This document shows positions 8,402 to 17,744 of a stretch of DNA of 64,000 nucleotides, one piece after another (the stretch's first letter is position 1; every line of letters starts with the position of its first letter). The position numbers and the translations under genes are program-made. The stretch spans positions 186,001 through 250,000 of the forward strand of contig NZ_FOQM01000002.1 in the NCBI RefSeq assembly GCF_900113735.1, in the 5' to 3' direction. Source of the stretch: Bradyrhizobium sp. Gha. Its GTDB lineage: Bacteria; Pseudomonadota; Alphaproteobacteria; Rhizobiales; Xanthobacteraceae. The notes below the pieces were generated by a model. The model saw only the letters and a program-made list of their open reading frames with translations. It was not told the DNA's origin and searched no databases.

Positions 8402-10090
8402 ATGACCTCTGCTCCCCAGCCTGTAGCCTCGGAAGATGTGGTGCTCGCGGTCCGCGACCTGACCGTGAGCTTGCCGGCGGGCATGGAGCGGGCGCACGCG
8501 GTCGAGAACGTCTCCTTCGAATTGAGGCGCGGTCAGATCCTCTGCATCATAGGAGAATCCGGATCTGGCAAGTCGGTCACGGCCAACGCGATCATGGGGC
8601 TGTTGCCCAGGTCGATCCGCGTGTCCTCGGGAGCAATCCGTCTGGAAGGGATGGATCTGGTAGGACGCTCGCCGGAGAGGCTACGAGATCTCCGCGGCCG
8701 TGTCGTCTCGATGATCTTTCAGGACCCGCTGTCCGCGCTCAATCCGTTGATGACCGTGGGCGCGCAGATCGAGGAAGTGATGGCGGCGCACGGTGTGGGG
8801 ACGCCGAAATCCCGTCGTGGTCGCGCCATGGAATTGCTGATCGAGGTGGGCCTGCCGGATCCGCCGCTGATGTATCATCAATATCCGTTCCGGCTTTCGG
8901 GCGGGCAGCGACAGCGGGTGATGATCGCCATGGCTCTGGCTTTGGAGCCTACGATCCTGATCGCGGACGAGCCGACCACCGCCCTCGACGTGACGACCCA
9001 GGCCCAGATCCTGCATCTGATCCGCGATATTCAACGCCGCAAGGGAATGAGCGTGATGTTCATTACCCACGACTTCGGAGTTGTGGCGGAGATTGCCGAT
9101 TCCGTCGTGGTGATGGAGAAGGGACATTGCGTGGAGCAGGGGAGCGCCGAGCAGGTGCTGAAATCCCCGAGTCATCTCTACACGCGCCGCCTGATCGCGG
9201 CCGTGCCGCATCTGACGGGCAAGGACCGCGTCCCGGCGGAAGCCGCGGCCCCGTCTCCCGTTCTGAAGGTCGAAGGTCTGGTCAAGACCTATCGCAGCGG
9301 CAGTGCGCTGTTCGGCAGGCAGCGGATCGTACCCGCGGTCAATGGCGCGTCGTTTGACCTTTCGCCAGGACGCACCCTGGGCGTCGTCGGAGAAAGCGGC
9401 TCCGGCAAATCATCGCTCGGGCGAGTGTTGATCAAGCTCCTCGACAGCGACAGCGGCTCCATCCTGTTCGAGGGACGCGATATTGCCCGGCTTTCCGAAG
9501 CCGAGTTTCGGCCGCTTCGGCCGAAGATCCAGATGATTTTCCAGGATCCTTTTGCCTCGCTCAATCCGCGGTCAACGGTCGGGCAAATCTTGACCGTTGG
9601 TCCGATTGCGCACGGGGTACCTCACAAGCTGGCTTGTGAGCAGGCGCGAGAGCTCCTCGCCCATGTCGGCCTGGATGCGGGAACGTTCGATCGCTATCCC
9701 CACGAGTTCTCGGGTGGCCAACGTCAGCGCATCGGAATCGCTCGGGCGCTGATGTTCAAGCCGAAGCTGCTGATAGCGGACGAAGCGGTCTCCGCGCTCG
9801 ACGTATCGATCCAGGCGCAGATCTTGAAGCTGCTGGACCAGGTTCAGCGGGAGACCGGCGTATCGATGGTGTTCATCACGCATGACTTGCGTGTGGCCAG
9901 CCAGATTTGCGACGAAATCGCAGTCATGCATCGAGGCCAGATCGTCGAGCACGGACCGCCGTCGCAGATCTTCCTGAACCCGAAATCCGCCTACACGCGC
10001 GAACTCGTCGCTGCCATCCCCGGCGCGCAGCAAAGCAGCGCCCGCTCCGCCGGAAGCCAATCGACCCTTGCCGGACATAGCCACAAATGA
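8402..10090 (+). CDS. Peptide-type ABC transporter ATPase, two fused domains
   Basis: 562-aa protein that joins DppD- and DppF-like ATPases in one chain. The first has Walker [10 protein letters not shown], signature LSGGQRQRV and Walker [13 protein letters not shown]. The second has [18 protein letters not shown] and [12 protein letters not shown]. Both end in the oligopeptide-type tail ([30 protein letters not shown]). ATG at 8402 is chosen over an upstream in-frame codon because GGGGAG lies 9 bases before it. It drives import through the two permeases that follow the binding protein. The gene order ATPase-SBP-permease-permease and tight spacing indicate one operon. Confidence 0.9.
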   Translation: MTSAPQPVASEDVVLAVRDLTVSLPAGMERAHAVENVSFELRRGQILCIIGESGSGKSVTANAIMGLLPRSIRVSSGAIRLEGMDLVGRSPERLRDLRGRVVSMIFQDPLSALNPLMTVGAQIEEVMAAHGVGTPKSRRGRAMELLIEVGLPDPPLMYHQYPFRLSGGQRQRVMIAMALALEPTILIADEPTTALDVTTQAQILHLIRDIQRRKGMSVMFITHDFGVVAEIADSVVVMEKGHCVEQGSAEQVLKSPSHLYTRRLIAAVPHLTGKDRVPAEAAAPSPVLKVEGLVKTYRSGSALFGRQRIVPAVNGASFDLSPGRTLGVVGESGSGKSSLGRVLIKLLDSDSGSILFEGRDIARLSEAEFRPLRPKIQMIFQDPFASLNPRSTVGQILTVGPIAHGVPHKLACEQARELLAHVGLDAGTFDRYPHEFSGGQRQRIGIARALMFKPKLLIADEAVSALDVSIQAQILKLLDQVQRETGVSMVFITHDLRVASQICDEIAVMHRGQIVEHGPPSQIFLNPKSAYTRELVAAIPGAQQSSARSAGSQSTLAGHSHK

Positions 10091-10099
10091 GGAGGCGTC

Positions 10100-11764
10100 A
10101 TGACTGAAGCTCAGACTGCATCGAACTATTCGCGGCGTAGCGCACTCCAGTTGATGATTGCCGGAGCAGCAGGCCTTACCGGATCAAATCTGTTCGGCAA
10201 ACCTGCCCACGCGCGCACCTCTCCGGCGAAACCGAGCGGCCGCGTGATCGTGGGGCTTGGACAAGAGCCGACCGTCTTCAATCCGCTGATGGTACACATT
10301 GAAGTCGATGACGGCGTGCATTTCTCGGTATTCGACGCGCTGTTCCGCATCGATCCGCAAGGCGTCATTCAGCCCAACCTGGCCGCGGAAGTGCCGGACC
10401 AAAAGAACGGCGGCATTACGCCGGACGGCCTCAACTGGCGTATTCGTTTGCGTGACGATGTGCGCTGGCACGACGGCAAGCCTTTCAGCGCCGAGGACGT
10501 GAAGTTCACTCTCGAACTGATCATGAATCCCAATTTCCGCAGCTGGCGCACGGCCGGTCATGCTCTGGTGCGCGACATCAAGGTGATCTCGCCCACGGAG
10601 ATCTCGTGGCGAATGGAAGAGCCCTTTGCGCCGTATCTGTCGTTCCTGACCGAAACATTCATCGTACCGAAGCACGTCCTGGAGAAGGAGGCCAATCCGA
10701 ACAGCGCCGCTTTCAATCAGGCGCCTGTCGGCACCGGTCCGTTCAAGTGGGGCGAGCGCATCGCCGGCGATCATCTCGAGCTCGTGGCGAACCTCGATTA
10801 TTTCGGGGAAGGTCCCCATATCGAGACGCTGGTCTTCAAATACATTCCGGACCTCACCGTTCTGTACACCCAGTTCAAGAGCGGCGACATTGATCTCGTA
10901 GGCCAGCCCTACATCACGCCTGATCATTATGGGGAAGCCAAGACGCTGCCGAACCGTGTGGTGACGCTCGTCCCAAGGACCTCGTTCGAATCCTTCTACC
11001 TGAACCTGGAGCGCCCGCAGTTCAAGGAGCTTGCCGTTCGCGAGGCGCTCTATGCGGCGATCGACAAGGAGGCGATCATACAGGGCCTCTATTACGGGGT
11101 GCCTACGCCGACAGAGACGTTCATGCCGCGGCAGTCCTTCTTCTTCAATGCCAATTTGCCCTTGCACCAATTCGACCTGAATCGTGCGGCCAAGATCCTC
11201 GATCAGGCCGGCTGGGCAAAGGGCGCGGACGGCATTCGTGCCAAGAACGGCGTTCGCCTGTCCTTTGCCAATTCGACCACGTCGGGCGATCCCCTTCGCG
11301 AACAGGTGCAGCAGTACCTGCAGCAGACGTTTGCTCAATTGGGCATCGAGATGAAGATATCGAACCTGCCCGCCGCCGTGATGTGGGGCGATTTTTGGGT
11401 GCAATCGCAGTTCGATTCCGTGATCGTGGGCTCCTCGTTTCTGATCGGAGCGGACCCGGACGTCACGAATCGCCTGCACTCGCGCTCGATCGCAGCGAAG
11501 GGCGGCCGCGGCTCGAACAATGCACAATATTCAAATCCGGAGGTTGATGCTTTGCTCGACAAGGGCGCACGCAGCTTCGATCCGGAAACGCGGCGCCCGA
11601 TCTACTTCCGCATACAGGAACTCGTGCGTCGCGATTTGCCATTCCTGCCGCTGTATCAGAACAACTCGGTCGAAGGTCTCAAGAAGGGGATCAACGGCTT
11701 CGTGCCGAACGGCAATACGCGCACCGAATCCTGGAATGCGCTGGCCTGGTATTGGGCGAGCTGA
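10100..11764 (+). CDS. Peptide/opine-type ABC substrate-binding protein (SBP family 5)
   Basis: 554-aa periplasmic solute-binding protein. The N-terminus carries a twin-arginine-type signal (SRRSALQLMIAGAAG, about residues 13-27), so export through Tat is likely. The mature protein has the family-5 pattern: LRDDVRWHDGKPFSAEDVKFT near residue 115, then NQAPVGTGPFKW. GGAGG precedes the ATG, 9 bases after the ATPase gene. The family binds peptides, opines, nickel or glycosides. The FAD oxidase, PLP enzyme and aldehyde dehydrogenase downstream point to a nitrogenous ligand, but that is inference. Confidence 0.9.
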   Translation: MTEAQTASNYSRRSALQLMIAGAAGLTGSNLFGKPAHARTSPAKPSGRVIVGLGQEPTVFNPLMVHIEVDDGVHFSVFDALFRIDPQGVIQPNLAAEVPDQKNGGITPDGLNWRIRLRDDVRWHDGKPFSAEDVKFTLELIMNPNFRSWRTAGHALVRDIKVISPTEISWRMEEPFAPYLSFLTETFIVPKHVLEKEANPNSAAFNQAPVGTGPFKWGERIAGDHLELVANLDYFGEGPHIETLVFKYIPDLTVLYTQFKSGDIDLVGQPYITPDHYGEAKTLPNRVVTLVPRTSFESFYLNLERPQFKELAVREALYAAIDKEAIIQGLYYGVPTPTETFMPRQSFFFNANLPLHQFDLNRAAKILDQAGWAKGADGIRAKNGVRLSFANSTTSGDPLREQVQQYLQQTFAQLGIEMKISNLPAAVMWGDFWVQSQFDSVIVGSSFLIGADPDVTNRLHSRSIAAKGGRGSNNAQYSNPEVDALLDKGARSFDPETRRPIYFRIQELVRRDLPFLPLYQNNSVEGLKKGINGFVPNGNTRTESWNALAWYWAS

Positions 11765-11825
11765 TGTGCTGCCGGCCGGGGTTCGGTGGCCAAGGCCGGC
11801 GCAGGAGTGATGCTGCAACAGTAAC

Positions 11826-12788
11826 ATGGTGACTCGAATGTCCGGGTTCCTGCTCAATCGTCTCGTGCAGAGCATCGTGCTGCTGGTGATCGTCTCGATC
11901 ATCGGTTTCACGGTTCTGAACCTCATGCCGGGTGGTCCTCTTGCGCAATTCGGACTCGATCCCGGCATGTCCCAGCAGGACGTGCAGCGACTGACAGCTC
12001 AGCTGGGGCTGGACCGGCCGCTGTGGATTCAGTATCTCGACTGGGCTTGGCGACTGGTACGGGGCGACTGGGGCCACTCTTTCCGTGACGGCTCTTCGGT
12101 GCTGGCGGTGATTGGCCGACATCTCCTGGCGACGCTGCTGCTGATGGGCACATCCACTGCATTGGCAATCGCGGCCGGCACGTGGATCGGAATCCGTGGC
12201 GCCACCCACCGCTATTCCCTGTTCGACTACTGCGCGACGGTCGGCGCGATGGTGGCGCTGTCGGTCCCGACCTTCTGGTTCGGCCTGATCGGCATCTACA
12301 TCTTCACGCTGAAGCTGGGCTGGGTACCCGCAGGCAACATGTACACGATCGGCGACGGCTCGGTGCCGGACTATCTGCATCACCTGATCTTGCCGAGCCT
12401 GGTGCTGTCGCTCGTTCATGTCGCGATCTGGAGCCGCTATATGCGCACGGCGACACTCGATGCGCTCAGTCAGGATTTCGTCAAGACGGCGCGAGCCAAG
12501 GGCGTGAGCGAGCGGCGCATCCTGCTGAAGCATGTCGTCGGCAATGCGCTGCTGCCGATGATCACGCTGGCAGGGATGCAGCTGCCCAGCATTCTCACCG
12601 GGGCGCTGGTCACGGAGACCGTGTTCACCTGGCCGGGCATGGGGCGGCTGTTTCTCGACAGCCTCGGCTACAGCGACTATCCGGTCGTGATGGGGCTGTT
12701 GATCTTCTCGGCCATGCTCGTCCTGTTGGGCAACCTGATCGCAGACATCGTGATCGCCACCGTCGATCCGCGCATTCGCCTGGCCTGA
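11826..12788 (+). CDS. ABC transporter permease, DppB type
   Basis: 320-aa inner-membrane permease. The first transmembrane segment follows the FLLNRLVQSIVLLVIVSII start typical of DppB. The cytoplasmic coupling loop is visible as YMRTATLDALSQDFVKTARAKG, the EAA-like motif that contacts the ATPase. A second in-frame ATG lies 12 bases further on; the first is used here. It forms the transport channel together with the next permease. Confidence 0.9.
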   Translation: MVTRMSGFLLNRLVQSIVLLVIVSIIGFTVLNLMPGGPLAQFGLDPGMSQQDVQRLTAQLGLDRPLWIQYLDWAWRLVRGDWGHSFRDGSSVLAVIGRHLLATLLLMGTSTALAIAAGTWIGIRGATHRYSLFDYCATVGAMVALSVPTFWFGLIGIYIFTLKLGWVPAGNMYTIGDGSVPDYLHHLILPSLVLSLVHVAIWSRYMRTATLDALSQDFVKTARAKGVSERRILLKHVVGNALLPMITLAGMQLPSILTGALVTETVFTWPGMGRLFLDSLGYSDYPVVMGLLIFSAMLVLLGNLIADIVIATVDPRIRLA

Positions 12789-12829
12789 GCACCTTGCGGA
12801 CTCACGCCAGATAAGAGGAGCCAGTCAAT

Positions 12830-13708
12830 ATGACCACCATCGTCGCGCACGCAGCTCCGACCCGCTGGTGGCACAGCCGTGCTGTTAACCGCTTCATGCG
12901 TCACCATCTGGCACTCCTGGGAATCGCGATGATCACGCTGCTTGTGCTGGCGTGCGCCATCGGTCCCTATGCCTTGCCTTACGATTCGCTCCACATCGAC
13001 CTGCGCGCCCGCTTTGCTCCGCCCCTGGCAGGCAACCATTACTTGGGCACGGATCCCTTGGGGCGTGACCTCGCCGTGCGGCTGTTGATGGCCGGCCGCG
13101 TCTCGCTGGCGGTGGGATTCTCCGCGATGTTGCTGTCGACGTTGATCGGTACGCTCGTCGGCGTGACGGCCGGCTATCGCGGAGGCTGGATCGGGGCGGC
13201 ACTGATGCGGACGGTGGATGGCTTCCTGTCCTATCCCTCGATCTTCCTCGTCCTGGCGTTGGCCGCAACGCTGCGGCCGAACCCGGTGATGATCACCGTG
13301 ATCATTGCCGTCACGAGCTGGATGGAGACCGCGCGAATCGTCGAGGCTGAGGTCCGTTCGCTGCGCGAGCGCGAGTTCGTCCAGGCTGCGCGCATGGTCG
13401 GGCTTAGCAGGGCGCACATCATGTTCCGCGAGATCCTCCCCAATGCCATGGGGCCCATCATCGTCGCCGCAAGTCTGGCCGTCGCGCGCGCGATCCTTCT
13501 GGAGGCCTATATCAGCTTTCTCGGCTACGGCATCCAGCCGCCGCTGCCGAGCTGGGGCAATATGCTCAATGGCGCCCAGCAATATCTGGCCAGTGCTCCG
13601 TGGCTCGCCATCATTCCCGGTGCCGCGATCACGATTGCCGTGACGAGCTTCAACTTCATCGGCGATGGGCTGCGAGATGCTCTCGACGTTCGAAACGACA
13701 ATTTTTGA
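12830..13708 (+). CDS. ABC transporter permease, DppC type
   Basis: 292-aa permease with the DppC hallmarks. It has a short cytoplasmic N-terminus before the first membrane segment and the periplasmic stretch HYLGTDPLGRDLAVRLLMAG. The coupling loop has EREFVQAARMVGLSRAHIMF. The C-terminal segment SFLGYGIQPPLPSWGNML is nearly invariant in the family. AGAGGAG precedes the ATG. It pairs with the upstream DppB-type subunit, completing the importer. Confidence 0.92.
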   Translation: MTTIVAHAAPTRWWHSRAVNRFMRHHLALLGIAMITLLVLACAIGPYALPYDSLHIDLRARFAPPLAGNHYLGTDPLGRDLAVRLLMAGRVSLAVGFSAMLLSTLIGTLVGVTAGYRGGWIGAALMRTVDGFLSYPSIFLVLALAATLRPNPVMITVIIAVTSWMETARIVEAEVRSLREREFVQAARMVGLSRAHIMFREILPNAMGPIIVAASLAVARAILLEAYISFLGYGIQPPLPSWGNMLNGAQQYLASAPWLAIIPGAAITIAVTSFNFIGDGLRDALDVRNDNF

Positions 13709-13761
13709 CCAATGTGAGCCACGTCGCGGCCGGACATAGAGAGATCAGAGAACCACACGCC

Positions 13762-15072
13762 ATGCACGCGCCCAGAATTGCCGAGAAGGCGACGCCCTAT
13801 TGGTGGGAAGCCGCCCCGCTGAAGCCGCTGGCTCGGCAACCATTGCCCAGAAAGCTCGACGTACTGATTGTGGGCGCTGGCTACGCCGGACTTTCGGCCG
13901 GCCTGGTATTGGCGCGCGAGGGACGATCAGTTGCAGCTTTCGATGCAATGGATCCCGGAGAAGGGGCTTCCACGCGCAATGGTGGGATCACCAGCGGAAG
14001 CATTCGTCCGGATTACGCGACACTCTCGCGGCGCTTTGGTGAAGAGAAGGCGCTGGCGATCGAAGCAGAAGGCAAGGCTGCACGCGAGTTCCTCTACGAG
14101 TTCATCAAGACGGAAGGGATCGCATGCGACTTCCAGCCGGTGGGACAGTTCAAAGGCGCCTTCGGATTTGAACAATACGAGGCCATGGCGCGTACCGCAG
14201 AAAGGCTCGCGAACAAACTGAAGATCGAGGCTTATGCCGTTCCGTATGTCGAGCAGCGCAAGTATATCGGCACCGATGTCTATCGCGGCGGCACGGTTCG
14301 AATGGACATCGGCGGATTGCAACCGGCGAAGTTCCATGCCGAGCTGCTGCGCGTCGCGCTCGCCTCGGGCTTGACGGTCCACACGCGGACATCGGTCGTC
14401 TCAATAGAAAGAGATGACGCCGGATTTCGCGTCGTCACCGCGGCCGGTCAGGTACAGGCGCGTCAGGTGCTGGTTTGTACCAACGGTTACACGGATGGTG
14501 CCGTGCCCTTCCTGCGCCGCAGGCTGGTCCCGGTTCGCAGCCGGATCATTGCGACCGAGGAGCTTGCGCCCGAAGTCATGGCGCGGCTGATGCCGAAACG
14601 GATGATGATCACCGAGAACCGGGAGGTCGGCTTCTATTATCGCCCTTCGCCCGATGGCAAACGAATTCTGCTCGGTGGACGCGATAGCTCTCGCGTCGGC
14701 GATCCAGTGGCTCCGAAGCTGCTACTCCGCAAGGGCCTGATCAATCTGTTTCCGGAGCTGGAAGCTGTCCGCCTGTCGCACAGCTGGTTCGGCAATGTGG
14801 CGATGAACCGCGACATGCTTCCGCGCATCTTCCAGAAGGATGGCATCGTCTATGCAACCGGCTTCTGCGGTTCGGGCGTCGTCTGGGCGCCATGGATCGG
14901 CATGCATGCGGCCCACAAGCTCATGGGAAACGACGAGCAGGCGCGCACGGCCTTTGACTTCCGGCCGCCGGCTTTCATCCCGTTCTATCGAGGCAATCCC
15001 TGGTTCATGCCTGCCTTCATCCAGACCTATCGCATGCGTGATCGGATCGCGCTGTGGCGCGCCAGCCGTTGA
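13762..15072 (+). CDS. FAD-dependent oxidoreductase, PuuB-like
   Basis: 436-aa DAO-family flavoenzyme resembling gamma-glutamylputrescine oxidase (PuuB). It has the typical leader YWWEAAPLKPL, then the FAD motif VLIVGAGYAGLSAGLVLAREG, GASTRNGG and a C-terminal GFCGSGVVWAPWIG. The ATG at 13762 is the first that gives the family start; the frame is open further upstream, overlapping the permease. It probably oxidises an amine imported by the preceding ABC system to an aldehyde, which the dehydrogenase at 17.7-19.2 kb could finish. The substrate is not proven. Confidence 0.82.
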   Translation: MHAPRIAEKATPYWWEAAPLKPLARQPLPRKLDVLIVGAGYAGLSAGLVLAREGRSVAAFDAMDPGEGASTRNGGITSGSIRPDYATLSRRFGEEKALAIEAEGKAAREFLYEFIKTEGIACDFQPVGQFKGAFGFEQYEAMARTAERLANKLKIEAYAVPYVEQRKYIGTDVYRGGTVRMDIGGLQPAKFHAELLRVALASGLTVHTRTSVVSIERDDAGFRVVTAAGQVQARQVLVCTNGYTDGAVPFLRRRLVPVRSRIIATEELAPEVMARLMPKRMMITENREVGFYYRPSPDGKRILLGGRDSSRVGDPVAPKLLLRKGLINLFPELEAVRLSHSWFGNVAMNRDMLPRIFQKDGIVYATGFCGSGVVWAPWIGMHAAHKLMGNDEQARTAFDFRPPAFIPFYRGNPWFMPAFIQTYRMRDRIALWRASR

Positions 15073-15137
15073 CGGCTGACAGCACGGCATCCAATTAGCG
15101 GCACGGCCGCCGGCGCGCGCGCCCAAGAAGAGAGTCG

Positions 15138-15414
15138 ATGCACTACGTCTCCACACGCGGTCATTCGGGTCGCAAGCAGTTCTGCGAGATATTGCGCGAA
15201 GGGCTCGCGCAGGATGGCGGGCTCTACGTTCCTGAGAGCTACCCGCGCGTGGAATCCACTCCTGGCTTTCGAAATCCTGTCGCTCTATGTCGACGATATT
15301 CCGCCAGCCGACCTGAAGGCAATTTGTGAAAAGACTTATACGCCGGCGATTTCCCGAAGCCCTGATATTGCGCCGCTGCGAAAGCTGGAGACGGGATTTT
15401 ACCTCCAGGGCTGA
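15138..15414 (+). pseudogene. thrC: Threonine synthase (thrC) remnant, N-terminal pieces only
   Basis: The first 40 or so codons read MHYVSTRGHSGRKQFCEILR then LAQDGGLYVPESYPRV, a clear threonine synthase N-terminus. The match then jumps to another frame at about 15262, which reads LAFEILSLYVDDIPPADLK, IAPLRKLETGFYLQG and stops. So a short internal deletion and a frameshift join two N-terminal pieces. Everything after about residue 90, including the PLP-lysine region, is missing. It sits between the PuuB-like oxidase and the GNAT gene in the same orientation. It cannot make an enzyme. Confidence 0.85.
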
Positions 15415-15467
15415 GTACGTGATCGGCGTTCTGCTAGCAGCAGATTGGCCGCTCCAAGGCATCATCG

Positions 15468-15596
15468 ATGAAATTCTATGCCGAACTTTGCTCCAGTCTG
15501 ATTGCGCAATGCTGTCGGACGCAAGGTACGCTGCAGGCCATGCGGGATCATCAGATTGCCCTCGCCCCGGGCAACCGCGAACGAGACGTTTATTGA
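15468..15596 (+). other. Short open frame after the thrC remnant
   Basis: A 42-codon frame (MKFYAELCSSLIAQ to GNRERDVY) between the thrC remnant and the GNAT gene, ending 2 bases before the GNAT start codon. I recognise no family. It may be a remnant of whatever once followed thrC, or chance. Confidence 0.15.
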
Positions 15597-15598
15597 TC

Positions 15599-16468
15599 AT
15601 GAAAACCGCGGCTTACCAGGCTGAAGATCGTGTCGCTGAAGACGTGGTCCTCGTCCCTTTCGCGACATCACATCTGGAAGGCGCCTTGAAGCTCTCACAG
15701 GAGATGTCCTGGCCTTATCGGCTCGAAGATTGGGATGTCGCGCTGCAGTTGGGCCAAGGCTTCGTTTTGGAGCGCGCTGGGACGGTGATCGGGACGGCAG
15801 CCTGGTGGCCGTACGGCGAGACGCATGCTTCCGCCGGAATGATCATCGTTGCGAAGGACGCTCAGGGCCGCCGCTATGGGGCCCGGCTCATGGATGCGTT
15901 GCTGACCTCCGCGTATTCACGGTCTATCGCGTTGAATTCGACAGCCGAAGGCATCATGCTTTACCGGCGTCGCGGTTTTGTGCCGATCGGGGTCATCCAC
16001 CAGCATCAGGGAATTCCCAGAGAGCGCCATGAGCCGCCGCCGGGGCTCGTCAGGGCAATGACTGCATCGGATTTCGTGGCGATCATGCGACTCGATCGCG
16101 ACGCTACCGGCTTGGAGAGACGACAGATGCTCGAAAAGCTGCTGCAAAACGGTGATGGCTATGTCCTGCAGCGTAACGGCATGGTCCGCGGCTATGCCGT
16201 CTGCCGGCTTTTCGGCCGCGGTCATGTCATCGGGCCTGTCGTCGCCGAAACTGCGACCGACGCACGGGCGCTGATCGAGGCTGCGCTCGCGCGGCTCGGC
16301 AGTGTTTTCGTCCGCATCGACACCTCTGCCACGTCGCAACTGGGGGAATGGCTTCAAGGCATTGGCCTCGAGCGGGTCGGCGATGCCACCACCATGGTGC
16401 TGGGCACGCCGGCGTCATCGCGCGGGCCGGCGCGCGTGTTTGCGATTCCCAATCAGTCTTTCGGCTAG
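15599..16468 (+). CDS. Tandem GNAT acetyltransferase (with YitH-like C-terminal domain)
   Basis: 289-aa protein. The N-terminal half is a GNAT fold: the acetyl-CoA loop is seen as AKDAQGRRYGARLMDAL (about residues 86-102), followed by TAEGIMLYRRRGFVP. The C-terminal half resembles the second domain of YitH/HolE-type GNAT proteins (GYVLQRNGMVRGYAVCRLFG, then IGPVVAETATDARAL). ATG at 15599 gives the expected start. It acetylates an unknown amine; the family often serves in detoxification or amino acid modification. The next gene starts 11 bases downstream. Confidence 0.8.
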   Translation: MKTAAYQAEDRVAEDVVLVPFATSHLEGALKLSQEMSWPYRLEDWDVALQLGQGFVLERAGTVIGTAAWWPYGETHASAGMIIVAKDAQGRRYGARLMDALLTSAYSRSIALNSTAEGIMLYRRRGFVPIGVIHQHQGIPRERHEPPPGLVRAMTASDFVAIMRLDRDATGLERRQMLEKLLQNGDGYVLQRNGMVRGYAVCRLFGRGHVIGPVVAETATDARALIEAALARLGSVFVRIDTSATSQLGEWLQGIGLERVGDATTMVLGTPASSRGPARVFAIPNQSFG

Positions 16469-16479
16469 GAGACAACGAC

Positions 16480-17664
16480 GTGCCACGCGAGGAGATGAGC
16501 GGGACGGATCACCAGGACGGGGAGGCGGCTGCAACGCTCGGCGAGCTGGCCACGCCGGCTCTCCTGCTCGACAAGCATCGGCTCGATCGCAATCTCGGCC
16601 GCCTGTCCTCGCGCATGGCGGAGCGGGGCGTCGTGCTGCGTCCCCACATGAAAACCGCGAAATCCATCGATGTGGCCCGACGGGCCTGTCCGGCCGGATC
16701 GGGGCCGATCACCGTCTCCACCCTGGCGGAAGCCGAGTACTTCGCGCGGCACGGTTTTCGCGACATGACTTATGCCGTGGGTCTGGCACCCCACACAGCC
16801 GAAAGAGCGATGCGTCTGCGGAAAGCAGGCGTCGACCTCAAGGTGCTGCTCGATTCGACGGAGCAGGCGAGACTGCTTGGCGCCGCCGGTCGTGCCGCTG
16901 GCGTGACACCGTCCGCGTTCATCGAGATCGACTGCGATGGTCACCGCGGCGGGCTGACCGCCAGCGATCCGAAGCTGATTGCAGTCGCGGCCGCGCTGGG
17001 CGAGGCCGGAGTCAGGCTCGCCGGGATCCTCACCCATGCCGGCGAGTCCTACAGCCTCTTCACGCGCGAGGCTCTCGTTGGCGCCGCGGAGAACGAGAGG
17101 GCGGTGGCGGTCGCGGCGGCGGAGGCCTTGCGGGCGGCCGGCGATGAATGTCCTGTCGTCAGCGTCGGCTCGACGCCGACCGCACATTTCGCCGATGATC
17201 TGACCGGCGTCACTGAGATGCGCGCCGGCGTCTACATGTTCTTCGATCTCGTCATGCAAGGCGTCGGTGTCTGCACGACCGACGACATCGCCATCTCGGT
17301 GCTCACCACCGTGATCGGCACGAAGCCCGAGAAGGGCTGGATTTTTGTCGATGCGGGGTGGATGGCGCTCTCGCGCGACCGCGGCACTGCGGCGCAGCGG
17401 GTTGACCAGGGATATGGTCTGGTCTCCGACGTGGCCGGCAAGGTCTATCCCGACCTGATCGTCTCGCAAGCGAACCAGGAGCACGGGATTCTCGCCATCA
17501 GGCCCGGGTCGGCGCACGCTTTGCCCGATCTTCCGATCGGCGCGAAGATCAGGATTCTCCCCAATCACGCCTGTGCGACGGCGTCGCAACATGAAGTGTA
17601 CAACGTCGTCTCCGCCGGCAGCGACGCGATTCACGCCCGATGGCCGAGGATGCGTGGCTGGTAG
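16480..17664 (+). CDS. D-threonine aldolase / D-serine dehydratase-like PLP enzyme
   Basis: 394-aa fold-type III PLP enzyme with an alanine racemase-like N-terminal barrel. The PLP lysine is in VLRPHMKTAKS (about residue 60). The C-terminal beta domain has the metal-binding His and Cys of the D-serine dehydratase group in PNHACATASQH. I chose GTG at 16480: AGGAG lies 8 bases before it, whereas the next ATG (16495) has its purine run only 2 bases away. The reaction would be cleavage of D-threonine-like 3-hydroxy amino acids or dehydration of D-serine. It is part of the oxidase-GNAT-aldolase-ALDH run. Confidence 0.82.
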   Translation: MPREEMSGTDHQDGEAAATLGELATPALLLDKHRLDRNLGRLSSRMAERGVVLRPHMKTAKSIDVARRACPAGSGPITVSTLAEAEYFARHGFRDMTYAVGLAPHTAERAMRLRKAGVDLKVLLDSTEQARLLGAAGRAAGVTPSAFIEIDCDGHRGGLTASDPKLIAVAAALGEAGVRLAGILTHAGESYSLFTREALVGAAENERAVAVAAAEALRAAGDECPVVSVGSTPTAHFADDLTGVTEMRAGVYMFFDLVMQGVGVCTTDDIAISVLTTVIGTKPEKGWIFVDAGWMALSRDRGTAAQRVDQGYGLVSDVAGKVYPDLIVSQANQEHGILAIRPGSAHALPDLPIGAKIRILPNHACATASQHEVYNVVSAGSDAIHARWPRMRGW

Positions 17665-17744
17665 GGCTGACCGGCCATTCCCAGCCCTTCTGGTTCCCGC
17701 CGCTGATCGGCGCCCATTACCGGATCAAGGATCGCTTCCAATGA
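17640..17744 (+). CDS. Possible 34-aa ORF bridging two operon genes
   Basis: This frame starts inside the last codons of the PLP-enzyme gene (MAEDAWLVGLTGH) and ends IKDRFQ with a TGA that overlaps the ATG of the aldehyde dehydrogenase gene (ATGA). By hand count 28 of its 34 codons end in G or C, like the real genes around it. It has no clear ribosome-binding site of its own and could be read by coupling. It could be a small protein, the tail of a lost gene, or chance. I recognise no family. Confidence 0.3.
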   Translation: MAEDAWLVGLTGHSQPFWFPPLIGAHYRIKDRFQ

